From: Chitinophagaceae bacterium
Lineage (GTDB): Bacteria; Bacteroidota; Bacteroidia; Chitinophagales; Chitinophagaceae
NCBI GenBank assembly: GCA_947459455.1
Contig: CANHEC010000015.1
Span: 1 to 13,511 of the forward strand
DNA: 13,511 bases
Direction: 5' to 3'
Positions 6,828-13,294 of this stretch are shown in pieces (within the stretch, counting starts at the first letter, position 1; every line of letters starts with the position of its first letter). The notes below the pieces were generated by a model. The model was not told the DNA's origin and did not search any database. It saw only the letters and a list, made by a program, of their open reading frames with translations. Position numbers and translations under genes: made by a program.

Positions 6828-7576
6828 CATTGACCGAACGCTTAAAGTCACACCCGTTTGCGGTAGCGGCCCACTTTCGTTACTCATTGGTATTTACCTA
6901 CGCAGCGCCTGCTGTTGAGTTGCAGGCATTGTTGCCCGCTTGTCTGCAGGCAGATAGCCACGGTGAGCACGGCTTTGTAGCAGCTGCATTGGTACAAACC
7001 ACGGGTTTGCGTCCCGCCATTTTTCCATCCTGGATGGGGCAATCCTTTTTGCTGGCAGGCTACCGCATTTTTGTACGATACACTACCAGCCAGGGCAAGC
7101 GATTGCGGGGACTTTACATTTTGCAAAGCCAAACGGATAAGGTCGGTATGGCCGTGCTTGGCAACCTGATGACCCACTACAACTACTACAGCATTGATGT
7201 AAGCCGGCAGGAGCAGGCAGATAGTTGGCGCCTGCAATCGGTACAAGGCGGGTGGCAGGTACACGCCAGCATGCCGGTGGATACAGCGATACCCTTGCTT
7301 GCTACGTCTGTGTTCGATAATTGGCAGCAAGCCCGCCGTTTTGCGGGGCCCTTGCCCTTCACATTCAGCTACCTGCCTGCTCAAAACTCGGTGCTGATGG
7401 TAGAAGGGGTGCGGGCCGATTGGGTGCCGCAGCCGCTGCTTGTACATGCTCATCATTTCGAGGTGGTGCAGCGCCTGCCGCTATCGTATTGCCGACTGGC
7501 CAATGCATTTGCGGTGCGCAATATTGATTACAAATGGAAAAGGGGAATCATTGACCCATGGCAGCCCATCGAATAA
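6824..7576 (+). CDS. DUF2071 (YqjF-like) family protein
   Basis: The 250-residue cytoplasmic protein resembles the DUF2071/YqjF family. It has the central sequence FVRYTTSQGKRLRGLYILQSQTDK, which fits the family's n.R.Y....G..GiyF pattern, and then a LMTHYNYYSIDV segment where the family has its LPYY. The family has an acetoacetate-decarboxylase-like beta-barrel fold, but its activity is unknown. The start overlaps the DoxX stop by four bases (ATGA). The 3' end overlaps the methyltransferase start by 19 bases, so the three proteins are made together. No signal peptide is present. The association of DoxX and DUF2071 genes suggests a shared membrane-linked role, which remains inference. Confidence 0.82.
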   Translation: MTLTERLKSHPFAVAAHFRYSLVFTYAAPAVELQALLPACLQADSHGEHGFVAAALVQTTGLRPAIFPSWMGQSFLLAGYRIFVRYTTSQGKRLRGLYILQSQTDKVGMAVLGNLMTHYNYYSIDVSRQEQADSWRLQSVQGGWQVHASMPVDTAIPLLATSVFDNWQQARRFAGPLPFTFSYLPAQNSVLMVEGVRADWVPQPLLVHAHHFEVVQRLPLSYCRLANAFAVRNIDYKWKRGIIDPWQPIE

Positions 7577-8307
7577 ATATTTCCTTCACCGGCGTCGGGC
7601 GCATCATTCGCTTCAATTGGCACTTTTACGTGAAGGCTCTCCTGCTATTGCTGGCAGGCGCATTGTTGGCCATGCTATTGCCTGCGGCATGGCGCCCCTG
7701 GTGCTGGGTGCTGGTGGCACTGGCCGCTGCACAAATCCTGCTTTCGCTCATCGTGAGCTGGTGGGTGTACGATGTCAGTGCCTTGTACCGCTTTACCTGG
7801 CTGCAGCGCTGGCAGCTGCAGCCTATGCAAATGATCAACATCCATGCAGGCTACGACGATACCAGCGAGAAACTGGCCCAGCTATTTCCACAAGCCAGCA
7901 TGCAGGTATTCGATTTTTATGATCCGCAACTGCACACCGAAGTGTCTATCAGGCGAGCTCGCCGCTGGTATCCGGCCTATCCGGGCACCATTGGCATCAG
8001 CACCAGCCAGTTGCTCGTGCCTGCAGGCAGTGCCGATGTGGTGTGGCTATTGCTATCGGCACACGAAATACGCCAGCCGGCAGAGCGTGAGCTCTTCTTT
8101 TGCCAGCTGAAGCAAGCGCTGGCACCCGGCGGCTGTGTGGTACTGGCGGAGCACCTGCGAGACCTGCCCAATTTCATCGCATTCAACCTGGGCTGTTTCC
8201 ACTTTCACAGCCGCCGCAGCTGGCAGCATTGCTGGCAGGCAGCCGGTTTTCAATTGGCCGATGAATGCAGCGTCACACCTTTTGTTCGCTGCTTTAAATT
8301 GCAATAA
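7558..8307 (+). CDS. Membrane-anchored SAM-dependent methyltransferase-like protein
   Basis: The 249-residue protein begins with a short basic stretch and two membrane helices (about 26-44 and 47-70), followed by a Rossmann-like domain. The domain follows the class I methyltransferase order: a nucleotide-loop region INIHAGYDDTSEKL (93-106), an acidic strand end VFDFYD (117-122), SADVVWLLLSAHEI (158-171), LAPGGCVVLAEH (188-199), and an AAGF element (228-231). The canonical motif I (D/E.G.G.G) is degenerate, with HAGYDDTS in its place, so SAM binding may be altered or lost. The substrate may be membrane-located, such as a quinone or lipid; this is inference. It overlaps DUF2071 by 19 bases, and its stop abuts the next start. 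Confidence 0.8.
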   Translation: MAAHRINISFTGVGRIIRFNWHFYVKALLLLLAGALLAMLLPAAWRPWCWVLVALAAAQILLSLIVSWWVYDVSALYRFTWLQRWQLQPMQMINIHAGYDDTSEKLAQLFPQASMQVFDFYDPQLHTEVSIRRARRWYPAYPGTIGISTSQLLVPAGSADVVWLLLSAHEIRQPAERELFFCQLKQALAPGGCVVLAEHLRDLPNFIAFNLGCFHFHSRRSWQHCWQAAGFQLADECSVTPFVRCFKLQ

Positions 8308-8709
8308 ATGATGACCATTCACCTGCAAATCATTGGTGTACTGCTGATGCTGCTGGCCCTGCTGCATGTAGGCTTTCCCCGATATTTTGGTTGGAAAGAA
8401 CAGCTTGCTTCGTTGAGCCTCATCAACCGGCAAATGATGCAGGTGCATACCTTCTTCATTGCCCTCGTGGTATTCATGATCGGATTGCTCTCCTGCTGGC
8501 AGGCCGAGGCGCTGCAAACCAATCCACTGGGTCGGTTCATTTGTAGCGGCCTGGCCTTTTTTTGGGGTCTTCGGCTCTTCTTTCAGCTGTTTGTGTATTC
8601 ACCCGCTTTGTGGCGTGGCAAGCTGTTTGAAACCACCATGCATATCGCATTTGCAATGCTGTGGCTCTACCTGCTGTGGGTGTACGGCAGTGTGGCCGGC
8701 TGGTGGTAG
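8308..8709 (+). CDS. Four-helix integral membrane protein of unknown function
   Basis: The 133-residue protein has four predicted membrane helices (about 5-22, 46-66, 77-97 and 108-129). Between helices 1 and 2 lies a short charged loop, PRYFGWKEQLASLSLINRQMMQVHTFF. The start ATG 8308 directly follows the TAA of the methyltransferase gene (TAAATG); ATG 8311 is an equally good start. I recognise the SLINRQMMQVHTFFIAL and ETTMHIAF stretches as recurring in uncharacterised Bacteroidota membrane proteins, from memory and without a family name. It is the last gene of the DoxX operon, and its gene product may form a membrane complex with DoxX and the anchored methyltransferase. No terminator is obvious in the 166 bases that follow. 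Confidence 0.82.
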   Translation: MMTIHLQIIGVLLMLLALLHVGFPRYFGWKEQLASLSLINRQMMQVHTFFIALVVFMIGLLSCWQAEALQTNPLGRFICSGLAFFWGLRLFFQLFVYSPALWRGKLFETTMHIAFAMLWLYLLWVYGSVAGWW

Positions 8710-8875
8710 CAGCTTATTCACCATACAGTTATTCGGGTCGGTTATAAAGCGTGAAAAAACAACCCTTCGCTTGTTAAAATGCAGCAAACGACTGCGAACA
8801 GAAATGCCATCTATGCTGCCCGATTGTAAAATTTGGTACGTCCTCGTCTCTACATGATCTCCCAAATTTTCGCCT

Positions 8876-10261
8876 ATGCGTGCTGCTCGCCTACTGTACC
8901 TGGTGCTGGTTCTATCGGCTGCTTTGATAGCCTGTAAAAAAGATGGCCCCGCCAACAGTGGCAACACCGGCGGACAGGCCGACTCGCTGACGGCCAATAC
9001 GCTGGCCAACCGCGTCAAAGATTCGAGCCTGGCCTATGCCCGCGACATCTATTTGTGGTATTCCCAAATACCGGCCAGCTTCAATCCCCGCACCTATGCC
9101 GACCCCAACGCCATCATGCGGGCCATCAGGGCCTTCAGCCGCGAACCGGGCTTTACCGATCCGGTAGACCGATGGAGCTTTGCTGCCCTCAAGCGTGATT
9201 GGGATAATGTAAGCGCCGGCATTGCGCAAGATTTCGGTCTGTATGTTTTTTTCCGTGCCGAGGGCGACCTGCGGGTGCGGCTGGTAGAAAGGAATTCGCC
9301 GGCCGAAGCGGCCGGCATTCGGCGGGGCTGGCGTGTGCGCAGCATCAATGGCAATAGCAGCCTTAGTACGGCCAATGCCAACGCCATCATCCAGGCGGTG
9401 TACCAAAGCGCCAGCACCCGCTTCCGTTTTGAGCGGGCCGATGGTACCGAAACAGACATCACCCTGAATGCAGCTACCTATAGCAGCCAGCCGGTATTGC
9501 TCGATAGCATTTACACCGCAGGAAGCCGCCGCCTTGGCTACCTGGTGTTCAATTCGTTTTTGGGCGATACCAGCCGCATATTCGCCGACTTCGAACGCAT
9601 CTTCAATCGCTGGGCGGCTGCTGGTGTCAGTGAAGTGGCCATCGACCTGCGCTACAATGGTGGCGGCTTTGTACACGTGCAGCGCAAGCTGGCCAACTGG
9701 CTGGCACCCACCGGTGCCAATGGACAAGTGCTCATGAGCCAGCAGTTCAACGATCGGTACACCCGCTTCAATGAAACCTGGCGTTTTCAAAAGCTGGGTA
9801 GCCTGCAATTGTCGCGGCTGTTTTTTGTAGTCAGCGGCAGCACGGCCTCAGCCAGCGAAATGCTCATCAATAATATGCGGCCGCACCTCGATGTACGCAT
9901 TGTAGGCCCTGCCGCTTCCTTTGGCAAGCCGGTGGGTTACTTCCCCATTCCCGTGGGCGATTGGTATGTGTTTCCGGTGTCCATCCGCAGCACCAACAGT
10001 ACCGGCCAGGGCAACTATTTCACCGGCTTTGCGCCCGACCGTGTAACGGCCGATGAAATAGACAAAGACTGGGGCCGCAGCGACGAAGCCTGCCTGGCCG
10101 CCATCCTGCGTTTTGTGGGTACCGGCACGTTTGGTGCTGCCTTCCGCGATCCGCAGCTGGGTACCGCCACACAGCTACAGGTGGGTCGTGCCAATCAGGG
10201 CCTCGAGGGGCCACGATTTAACGGGGCTGTCAGTTGGCCGCCAGCTACTCCGCTTCGCTAA
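8876..10261 (+). CDS. Lipoprotein S41-family (tail-specific-type) protease
   Basis: The 461-residue protein starts with a lipoprotein signal (lipobox LIAC, lipidated Cys20, then KKDG), so it is membrane-anchored and periplasmic or surface-exposed. A helical N-terminal domain (about 35-115) is followed by a PDZ-like domain (about 115-200, with RLVERNSPAEAAGIRRGWRVRSING). The S41 protease core comes next: VAIDLRYNGGGF (254-265), the serine motif STASASEML (322-330, nucleophile probably Ser325), and the lysine in SFGKPVGY (349-355, Lys351). This is the Ser-Lys dyad of C-terminal processing peptidases. Bacteroidota often have such lipoprotein S41 enzymes, with unknown targets. It stands alone between the DoxX operon and the shared terminator. 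Its last residues lie on a CTCCGCTTCGCT element that recurs at 11669-11680. Confidence 0.92.
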   Translation: MRAARLLYLVLVLSAALIACKKDGPANSGNTGGQADSLTANTLANRVKDSSLAYARDIYLWYSQIPASFNPRTYADPNAIMRAIRAFSREPGFTDPVDRWSFAALKRDWDNVSAGIAQDFGLYVFFRAEGDLRVRLVERNSPAEAAGIRRGWRVRSINGNSSLSTANANAIIQAVYQSASTRFRFERADGTETDITLNAATYSSQPVLLDSIYTAGSRRLGYLVFNSFLGDTSRIFADFERIFNRWAAAGVSEVAIDLRYNGGGFVHVQRKLANWLAPTGANGQVLMSQQFNDRYTRFNETWRFQKLGSLQLSRLFFVVSGSTASASEMLINNMRPHLDVRIVGPAASFGKPVGYFPIPVGDWYVFPVSIRSTNSTGQGNYFTGFAPDRVTADEIDKDWGRSDEACLAAILRFVGTGTFGAAFRDPQLGTATQLQVGRANQGLEGPRFNGAVSWPPATPLR

Positions 10262-10290
10262 AGTTTTCCTCTTGCACTATACGCCAAACC

Positions 10291-10329
10291 AAAAAAAGCG
10301 GGCCCGCCATTCCTGGCGAGCCCTTTTTT
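10291..10329. terminator. Bidirectional terminator between the S41 protease and COG0523 genes
   Basis: GGGCCCGCCA (10300-10309) pairs with TGGCGAGCCC (10314-10323) around a TTCC loop with one C-A mismatch. It is followed by six Ts on the plus strand (10324-10329) and preceded by seven As (10291-10297), which give a T-run on the minus strand. It therefore serves both convergent genes. Confidence 0.9.
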
Positions 10330-10355
10330 ATTGAAGCAGTTTGCAGCTGCATTCG

Positions 10356-11576
10356 CTAGGCCGGAAACAGATCCTTGAATCGCTGGCCCTGCCACATGGC
10401 TTTCACTTCGGCATCGGTACACAGGCAGGCATCCAGCTCGGCACGTATGGCGGCCTCATCCATGTCCTGGCCTATCAGCACCAGCTCGTTCATGCGGTCG
10501 CCAAATTCCTTGTGCCATTTGTGTTCTATCTCATACTGGTTGTCTACAAAGCCAGCATACTCCACCCGTTGTTTGTACGGCATGCTGCACCACCACACGC
10601 CAGCTTTTTCCGAGCGGAGGCTACCACCCGCCTGGCTCCAGTTCATGGCCACATCGGGTCGGCTGGCCAGCCAGAACAGGCCCTTGCTACGGATGATGCT
10701 GCCATGCCACTGCTCATTCAGGTAGTTCCAAAACCGCATGGGATGAAAAGGCCTGCGGGCCGTGTACACAAAGCTGCTGATCCCATACTCCAGTGTTTCG
10801 GGCGTGTGGTTCTCAGGTCCTTTTTCCAGCTCGGCTATCCAGCCGGCGCTTTGGCTGGTTTTATCAAAGTCGAACAAGCCCGTATTCAGCACCCGCTGCA
10901 GCGGCACTTTGCCAAAGCTCGATTCTATGATTTCGGCATCGGCATTCAGCTTGCGAATCAGGCTTTTGATGAGGCCTACTGTTTGCGGCGTCACCAAATC
11001 GGTTTTGTTCAAAATGATCACGTTGGCAAACTCGATCTGATCCGTCAGCAGGTTTACAATGGTGCGGTAGTCATCGGCCAGGTCGGTCATCTGCCGGTCT
11101 TTCAGCGTTTCTATGCTGCTGTAGTCCTTCACAAAATTGAAGCAGTCCACCACCGTTACCAGCGTATCCAGCTGGCTGATCTTGCTCAGGTCGATGCCCT
11201 TGGCGTCGTCCTGGTAGGTAAAGGTTTGGGCCACCGGCAGCGGTTCGCTAATGCCTGTGCTCTCTATCAGCAGGTAGTCAAAGCGCCCTTCGTTGGCCAG
11301 CTTTTCCACTTCTACCAGCAGGTCTTCCCGCAGGGTGCAGCAAATGCAGCCGTTGCTCATTTCCACCAGCCGTTCTTCGGTGCGGTTCAGCGCCGCCGTT
11401 TGCTGAAAGCCGCCGGCCACCAGCTGAGCGTCCACGTTTACTTCGCTCATGTCGTTTACAATCACGGCTACCCGCAGGCCTTCCTTGTTGTGCAGCACAT
11501 GGTTCAGCAGCGTGGTTTTGCCCGCTCCCAAAAAGCCCGAGAGCACGGTTACCGGCAGTTTTTTTGTCATCGTCAT
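10356..11576 (-). CDS. COG0523 (CobW/ZigA-type) metal-chaperone GTPase
   Basis: The 406-residue protein has Walker A GFLGAGKT (14-21), the metal-binding CxCC motif NGCICC (75-80, Cys77, Cys79 and Cys80), ESTGISEP (105-112) and NKTD (190-193). A CobW C-terminal domain lies at about 270-390. These are hallmarks of COG0523 G3E GTPases, which deliver zinc or another metal to client enzymes in the cytoplasm. The long form with EYGISSFVYTARRPFHP resembles the ZigA/YeiR-type proteins induced in zinc starvation. ATG 11576 is used; ATG 11570 is equally possible. No promoter element is visible in the 188-base gap before it, so it may be read from the MerC promoter through the 72-aa and 47-aa genes. It converges on the S41 protease gene across a shared terminator. 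Confidence 0.9.
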   Translation of the reverse strand: MTMTKKLPVTVLSGFLGAGKTTLLNHVLHNKEGLRVAVIVNDMSEVNVDAQLVAGGFQQTAALNRTEERLVEMSNGCICCTLREDLLVEVEKLANEGRFDYLLIESTGISEPLPVAQTFTYQDDAKGIDLSKISQLDTLVTVVDCFNFVKDYSSIETLKDRQMTDLADDYRTIVNLLTDQIEFANVIILNKTDLVTPQTVGLIKSLIRKLNADAEIIESSFGKVPLQRVLNTGLFDFDKTSQSAGWIAELEKGPENHTPETLEYGISSFVYTARRPFHPMRFWNYLNEQWHGSIIRSKGLFWLASRPDVAMNWSQAGGSLRSEKAGVWWCSMPYKQRVEYAGFVDNQYEIEHKWHKEFGDRMNELVLIGQDMDEAAIRAELDACLCTDAEVKAMWQGQRFKDLFPA

Positions 11577-11764
11577 GGGTCCTATTCGTTTTGTGTTCAG
11601 GTCTTTTTTTCTTTTTCGGGGCGCTGGGCTGCTGCGCTTTGGTCAGCTGCAGTTCGGGCTGCTACAGGCTCCGCTTCGCTGCGGGCCGGCTGGCCGCCGG
11701 GCCAGGCCGCGGCTGTGCCGGGCCACCTTTCGCATCCCGCCGCCCTTTGGCAGTAGCGCCCTGC

Positions 11765-11908
11765 TCAGCGCACCCGCCAAAACTTGGGGGCACCGGGCGT
11801 CAGCACCTGGTTGCTGCGCTGGCGCCCGCCACAGCTGGTACTCAGCGCCGCCGTGCAGGCCAGTGCCAGCAGGGCCAGCCAGGCCATCAGCAGGGTGCGC
11901 CGCCTCAT
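11765..11908 (-). CDS. Small exported or membrane-anchored peptide (47 aa)
   Basis: Reading ATG at 11908-11906 gives a 47-residue product ending at TGA 11767-11765. It has three arginines, then a hydrophobic core (LLMAWLALLALAC), then CGGRQRSNQ and LTPGAPKFWRVR. The N-terminus resembles a Sec or lipoprotein signal, with Cys18 and Cys26 as candidate lipid sites, though neither lipobox is ideal. The start overlaps the stop of the 72-aa gene in a 4-base ATGA, the usual sign of translational coupling, and this is the main reason for calling it. After the stop the frame remains open for another 55 codons (to 11597), so a longer ancestral protein is possible. No family is recognised. The location before a COG0523 gene suggests a metal-related role. 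Confidence 0.6.
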   Translation of the reverse strand: MRRRTLLMAWLALLALACTAALSTSCGGRQRSNQVLTPGAPKFWRVR

Positions 11909-12123
11909 ACGGTGGGGCGGCCGCTACTGGCCAGGGCTTGTTCGTACCAGCCTATTACCTGCGCCAGGTACGCGGCCCCGTACTGGCTGGCAAAAGCACG
12001 GGTGTAACTATCGGCGGGGTTGCGCAGGGCCGCCAGCCGCTCTTGTACAAAGTCGGCCGTCAGCCGCAGCTCGCAGCTCACTTCTATACATTGGCGCCAC
12101 TCGGCATAGTTCGCTGGTATCAT
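11905..12123 (-). CDS. Small conserved-looking cytoplasmic protein (72 aa)
   Basis: Starting at ATG 12123 gives a 72-residue protein, MIPANYAEWRQCIEVSC at the start and then ELRLTADFVQERLAAL and AYLAQVIGWYEQAL. It is mostly helical, with cysteines at 12 and 17, and has no signal peptide. The frame extends to 12192, but the added 23 residues are only the translation of the G-rich repeat and were rejected. I recall similar small proteins with the pattern WxxCI.v.C...Lt..f...Rl...Y......Y......vigWy in Bacteroidota and proteobacteria, but have no name for them. The paired cysteines could bind a metal. It is coupled by ATGA to the 47-aa gene and lies upstream of the COG0523 gene. Confidence 0.75.
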   Translation of the reverse strand: MIPANYAEWRQCIEVSCELRLTADFVQERLAALRNPADSYTRAFASQYGAAYLAQVIGWYEQALASSGRPTV

Positions 12124-12145
12124 CCTTTCATTTTTTACTGTATTT

Positions 12146-12217
12146 CCTAATCCCCTAATCCCCCAATCCCCCAATACCCAATACCCAATCAACCAATTAA
12201 CTAATCAACCAATCCCC
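12146..12217. repeat. Degenerate 7-8 bp tandem repeat (CCCAATC type)
   Basis: About nine units of the forms CCTAATC, CCCCAATC, CCCAATA, AACCAATT and AACTAATC lie in tandem. On the minus strand this reads as G-runs separated by ATT or ATTA. Five runs of three or more Gs occur (minus strand, within 12152-12186) with loops of 3-4 bases, which meets the usual G-quadruplex pattern. It lies in the 95-base gap between the MerC gene and the 72-aa gene. Confidence 0.85.
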
Positions 12218-12218
12218 C

Positions 12219-12602
12219 TCAGCACCCCCCATGCCGGCTACGCCGCACATTGCCAATATGGGCCACCGCTACGCCCACGGCGCCCATGCCCTTCAGCAGC
12301 ATTTCCACCCATTCCAGTGCCACAAAATTGCCGGCTACCATCAGCCCAAAGCCCGCCGCAAACCACCACAGCCAGCGCTGCTGGCCATGAAAATGCCGGT
12401 AGCCACGCCAAAGCGCCCAGCTACCCGCCACGCCCGATACAGCTACGGTGGCCAGCTCCAGCCAAAAGTTTTCCAGCAGCTCTATGCCAAACAGCGGCAG
12501 CGTACCAATCAGCAGCGGCAGCACTATACAGTGAATGGTGCAGAGCAGCGAGGCACCCAAACTAATCAGATCGGCAGTGGAGCGGTATGTACCAGCGGGC
12601 AT
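12219..12602 (-). CDS. MerC-domain membrane protein
   Basis: The 127-residue protein has the MerC layout of four membrane helices. In helix 1 it carries SLLCTIHCIVLPLL, with Cys21, His24 and Cys25 placed as in the metal-binding C..HC pair of MerC. The C-terminus AHIGNVRRSRHGGC adds a histidine and a cysteine. MerC proteins are inner membrane proteins that take up Hg(II) in mer operons. Bacteroidota homologues occur outside mer operons, and no merA, merP or merR is present here, so another soft metal such as zinc is more likely (inference). ATG 12602 is chosen because a promoter and palindrome fill 12623-12653; the longer frame from 12653 would start inside them. It is first in the minus-strand unit leading to the COG0523 gene. 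Confidence 0.85.
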   Translation of the reverse strand: MPAGTYRSTADLISLGASLLCTIHCIVLPLLIGTLPLFGIELLENFWLELATVAVSGVAGSWALWRGYRHFHGQQRWLWWFAAGFGLMVAGNFVALEWVEMLLKGMGAVGVAVAHIGNVRRSRHGGC

Positions 12603-12631
12603 AACATCTAACTTTGAGTCTGCAAACCTAT

Positions 12632-12639
12632 TACTTTTG
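12632..12639 (+). promoter_or_regulatory. Probable -7 element of the ABC transporter operon
   Basis: TACTTTTG matches TAnnTTTG exactly and would start transcription near 12645, inside the palindrome and about 13 bases before ATG 12658. A TTTG at 12613-12616 is the nearest -33 candidate, but its spacing (15 bases) is shorter than usual. Confidence 0.5.
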
Positions 12640-12653
12640 CAACACTGTTGCAA
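12637..12653. promoter_or_regulatory. Perfect 17-bp palindrome, Fur/Zur-type operator candidate
   Basis: TTGCAACA-C-TGTTGCAA is an 8-1-8 perfect palindrome centred on 12645. The Fur/Zur/PerR family typically recognises 7-1-7 sites. It overlaps promoter elements of both divergent genes, so one bound repressor could switch off the MerC unit and the ABC transporter together. With a COG0523 GTPase and an FtsX-type ABC transporter as neighbours, Zur is the best guess for the regulator. The Bacteroidota Zur consensus was not checked. Confidence 0.7.
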
Positions 12654-12657
12654 TTTT

Positions 12658-13293
12658 ATGTTTCATACTACTTCTCTCCAATTTTCATACAGTGGCCAGC
12701 GGCAGTTCAGCTACCCGGCCATTGCCTTGCAGCAGCGCGGCGAGCCCCTGCTCATTACCGGCCCCAGCGGCAGTGGCAAAACCACCCTGCTACACCTGCT
12801 GGCAGGCCTGCTGCGCCCCACGGAGGGCAGCGTGTTTGTGCAGCAAACCGATATTACCCGCCTGCCCGACCGCCAGCTCGATCGGTTTCGGGGCCGGCAC
12901 ATCGGGCTGGTGTTTCAGCGGCCGCATTTTGTAGAAAGCATCAGCGTAGGTCGCAATATTTTGCTGCCCACCCTGTGGAGCCGTCCCGATACCGATGCGG
13001 CACTCCGCCTGCAGCAGTTGGCCGATCGGCTGGCCATAGGCCACCTGCTGGCCGCCCGGCCCACCCGCCTCAGCCAGGGCGAGCTGCAGCGGGCCGCCAT
13101 TGCCCGGGCCCTCATCAACCAGCCCGGCCTGGTACTGGCCGATGAGCCCACCAGTGCGCTGGACGATGCCAACTGCCAGGCCGCCATTGGCCTGCTGCAG
13201 CAGCAGTGCCAGCTGGCCGGCGCCCAGCTGCTGGTAGTTACCCACGATAGTCGCCTGACACAAGCATTCACCCAACGCATACACCTGGCTTAG
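12658..13293 (+). CDS. ABC transporter ATP-binding protein (LolD/MacB type)
   Basis: The 211-residue ATPase has Walker A GPSGSGKT (35-42), Q-loop Gln87, a signature LSQGE (138-142, in place of LSGGE/LSGGQ), Walker B LVLADE (158-163) with catalytic Glu163, and H-loop His196. Its size and the ADEPTSALD ending place it with the LolD/FtsE/MacB group that drives FtsX-like permeases. These act on substrates at the periplasmic side or outer membrane rather than importing simple solutes. ATG 12658 is chosen. The frame extends upstream to 12535, but that part overlaps the divergent promoter and the MerC gene. The permease starts one base after its stop. The Fur/Zur-type palindrome immediately upstream suggests metal-dependent repression. 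Confidence 0.92.
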   Translation: MFHTTSLQFSYSGQRQFSYPAIALQQRGEPLLITGPSGSGKTTLLHLLAGLLRPTEGSVFVQQTDITRLPDRQLDRFRGRHIGLVFQRPHFVESISVGRNILLPTLWSRPDTDAALRLQQLADRLAIGHLLAARPTRLSQGELQRAAIARALINQPGLVLADEPTSALDDANCQAAIGLLQQQCQLAGAQLLVVTHDSRLTQAFTQRIHLA

Positions 13294-13294
13294 C

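Larger units (their letters stand above)
12623..12653 (-). promoter_or_regulatory. Promoter of the MerC / COG0523 unit
   Basis: On the minus strand TTG (12653-12651), exactly 20 bases and then TAGGTTTG (12630-12623) make a complete Bacteroidota -33/-7 promoter (TTTG/TAnnTTTG). Transcription would begin near 12618, about 16 bases before ATG 12602. The palindrome at 12637-12653 covers the -33 and most of the spacer, as expected for a repressor site. Confidence 0.75.

Noticed and set aside
8827..8835. TAAAATTTG as a promoter for the S41 protease gene
   Set aside because: The spacing between TA and TTTG is one base too long and no TTG lies at the -33 distance.
8912..9808. 298-residue minus-strand open frame inside the S41 protease gene
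   Set aside because: Antisense shadow; the plus strand has complete protease motifs and a lipoprotein signal.
10341..11756. 471-residue open frame on the plus strand opposite the COG0523 gene
   Set aside because: It is the antisense shadow of a gene with intact GTPase motifs; its translation is His/Gln/Ala-rich with no recognisable domain.
12131..12136. Run of six Ts on the plus strand as part of a terminator
   Set aside because: No stem-loop precedes it on the plus strand, and no plus-strand gene ends there.
12124..12192. N-terminal extension of the 72-aa protein through the repeat
   Set aside because: The added residues are only a translation of the G-rich tandem repeat.
12146..12217. 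CRISPR-like array
   Set aside because: The units are 7-8 bp contiguous repeats without spacers and there are no cas genes.
12603..12653. Longer MerC start at 12653
   Set aside because: It would begin inside the palindrome and upstream of the TAGGTTTG element; MerC homology starts near the second methionine (12602).
12535..12657. Upstream extension of the ABC ATPase frame
   Set aside because: It overlaps the divergent MerC coding sequence and the operator; ABC ATPases of this type start directly with the first strand, as from 12658.
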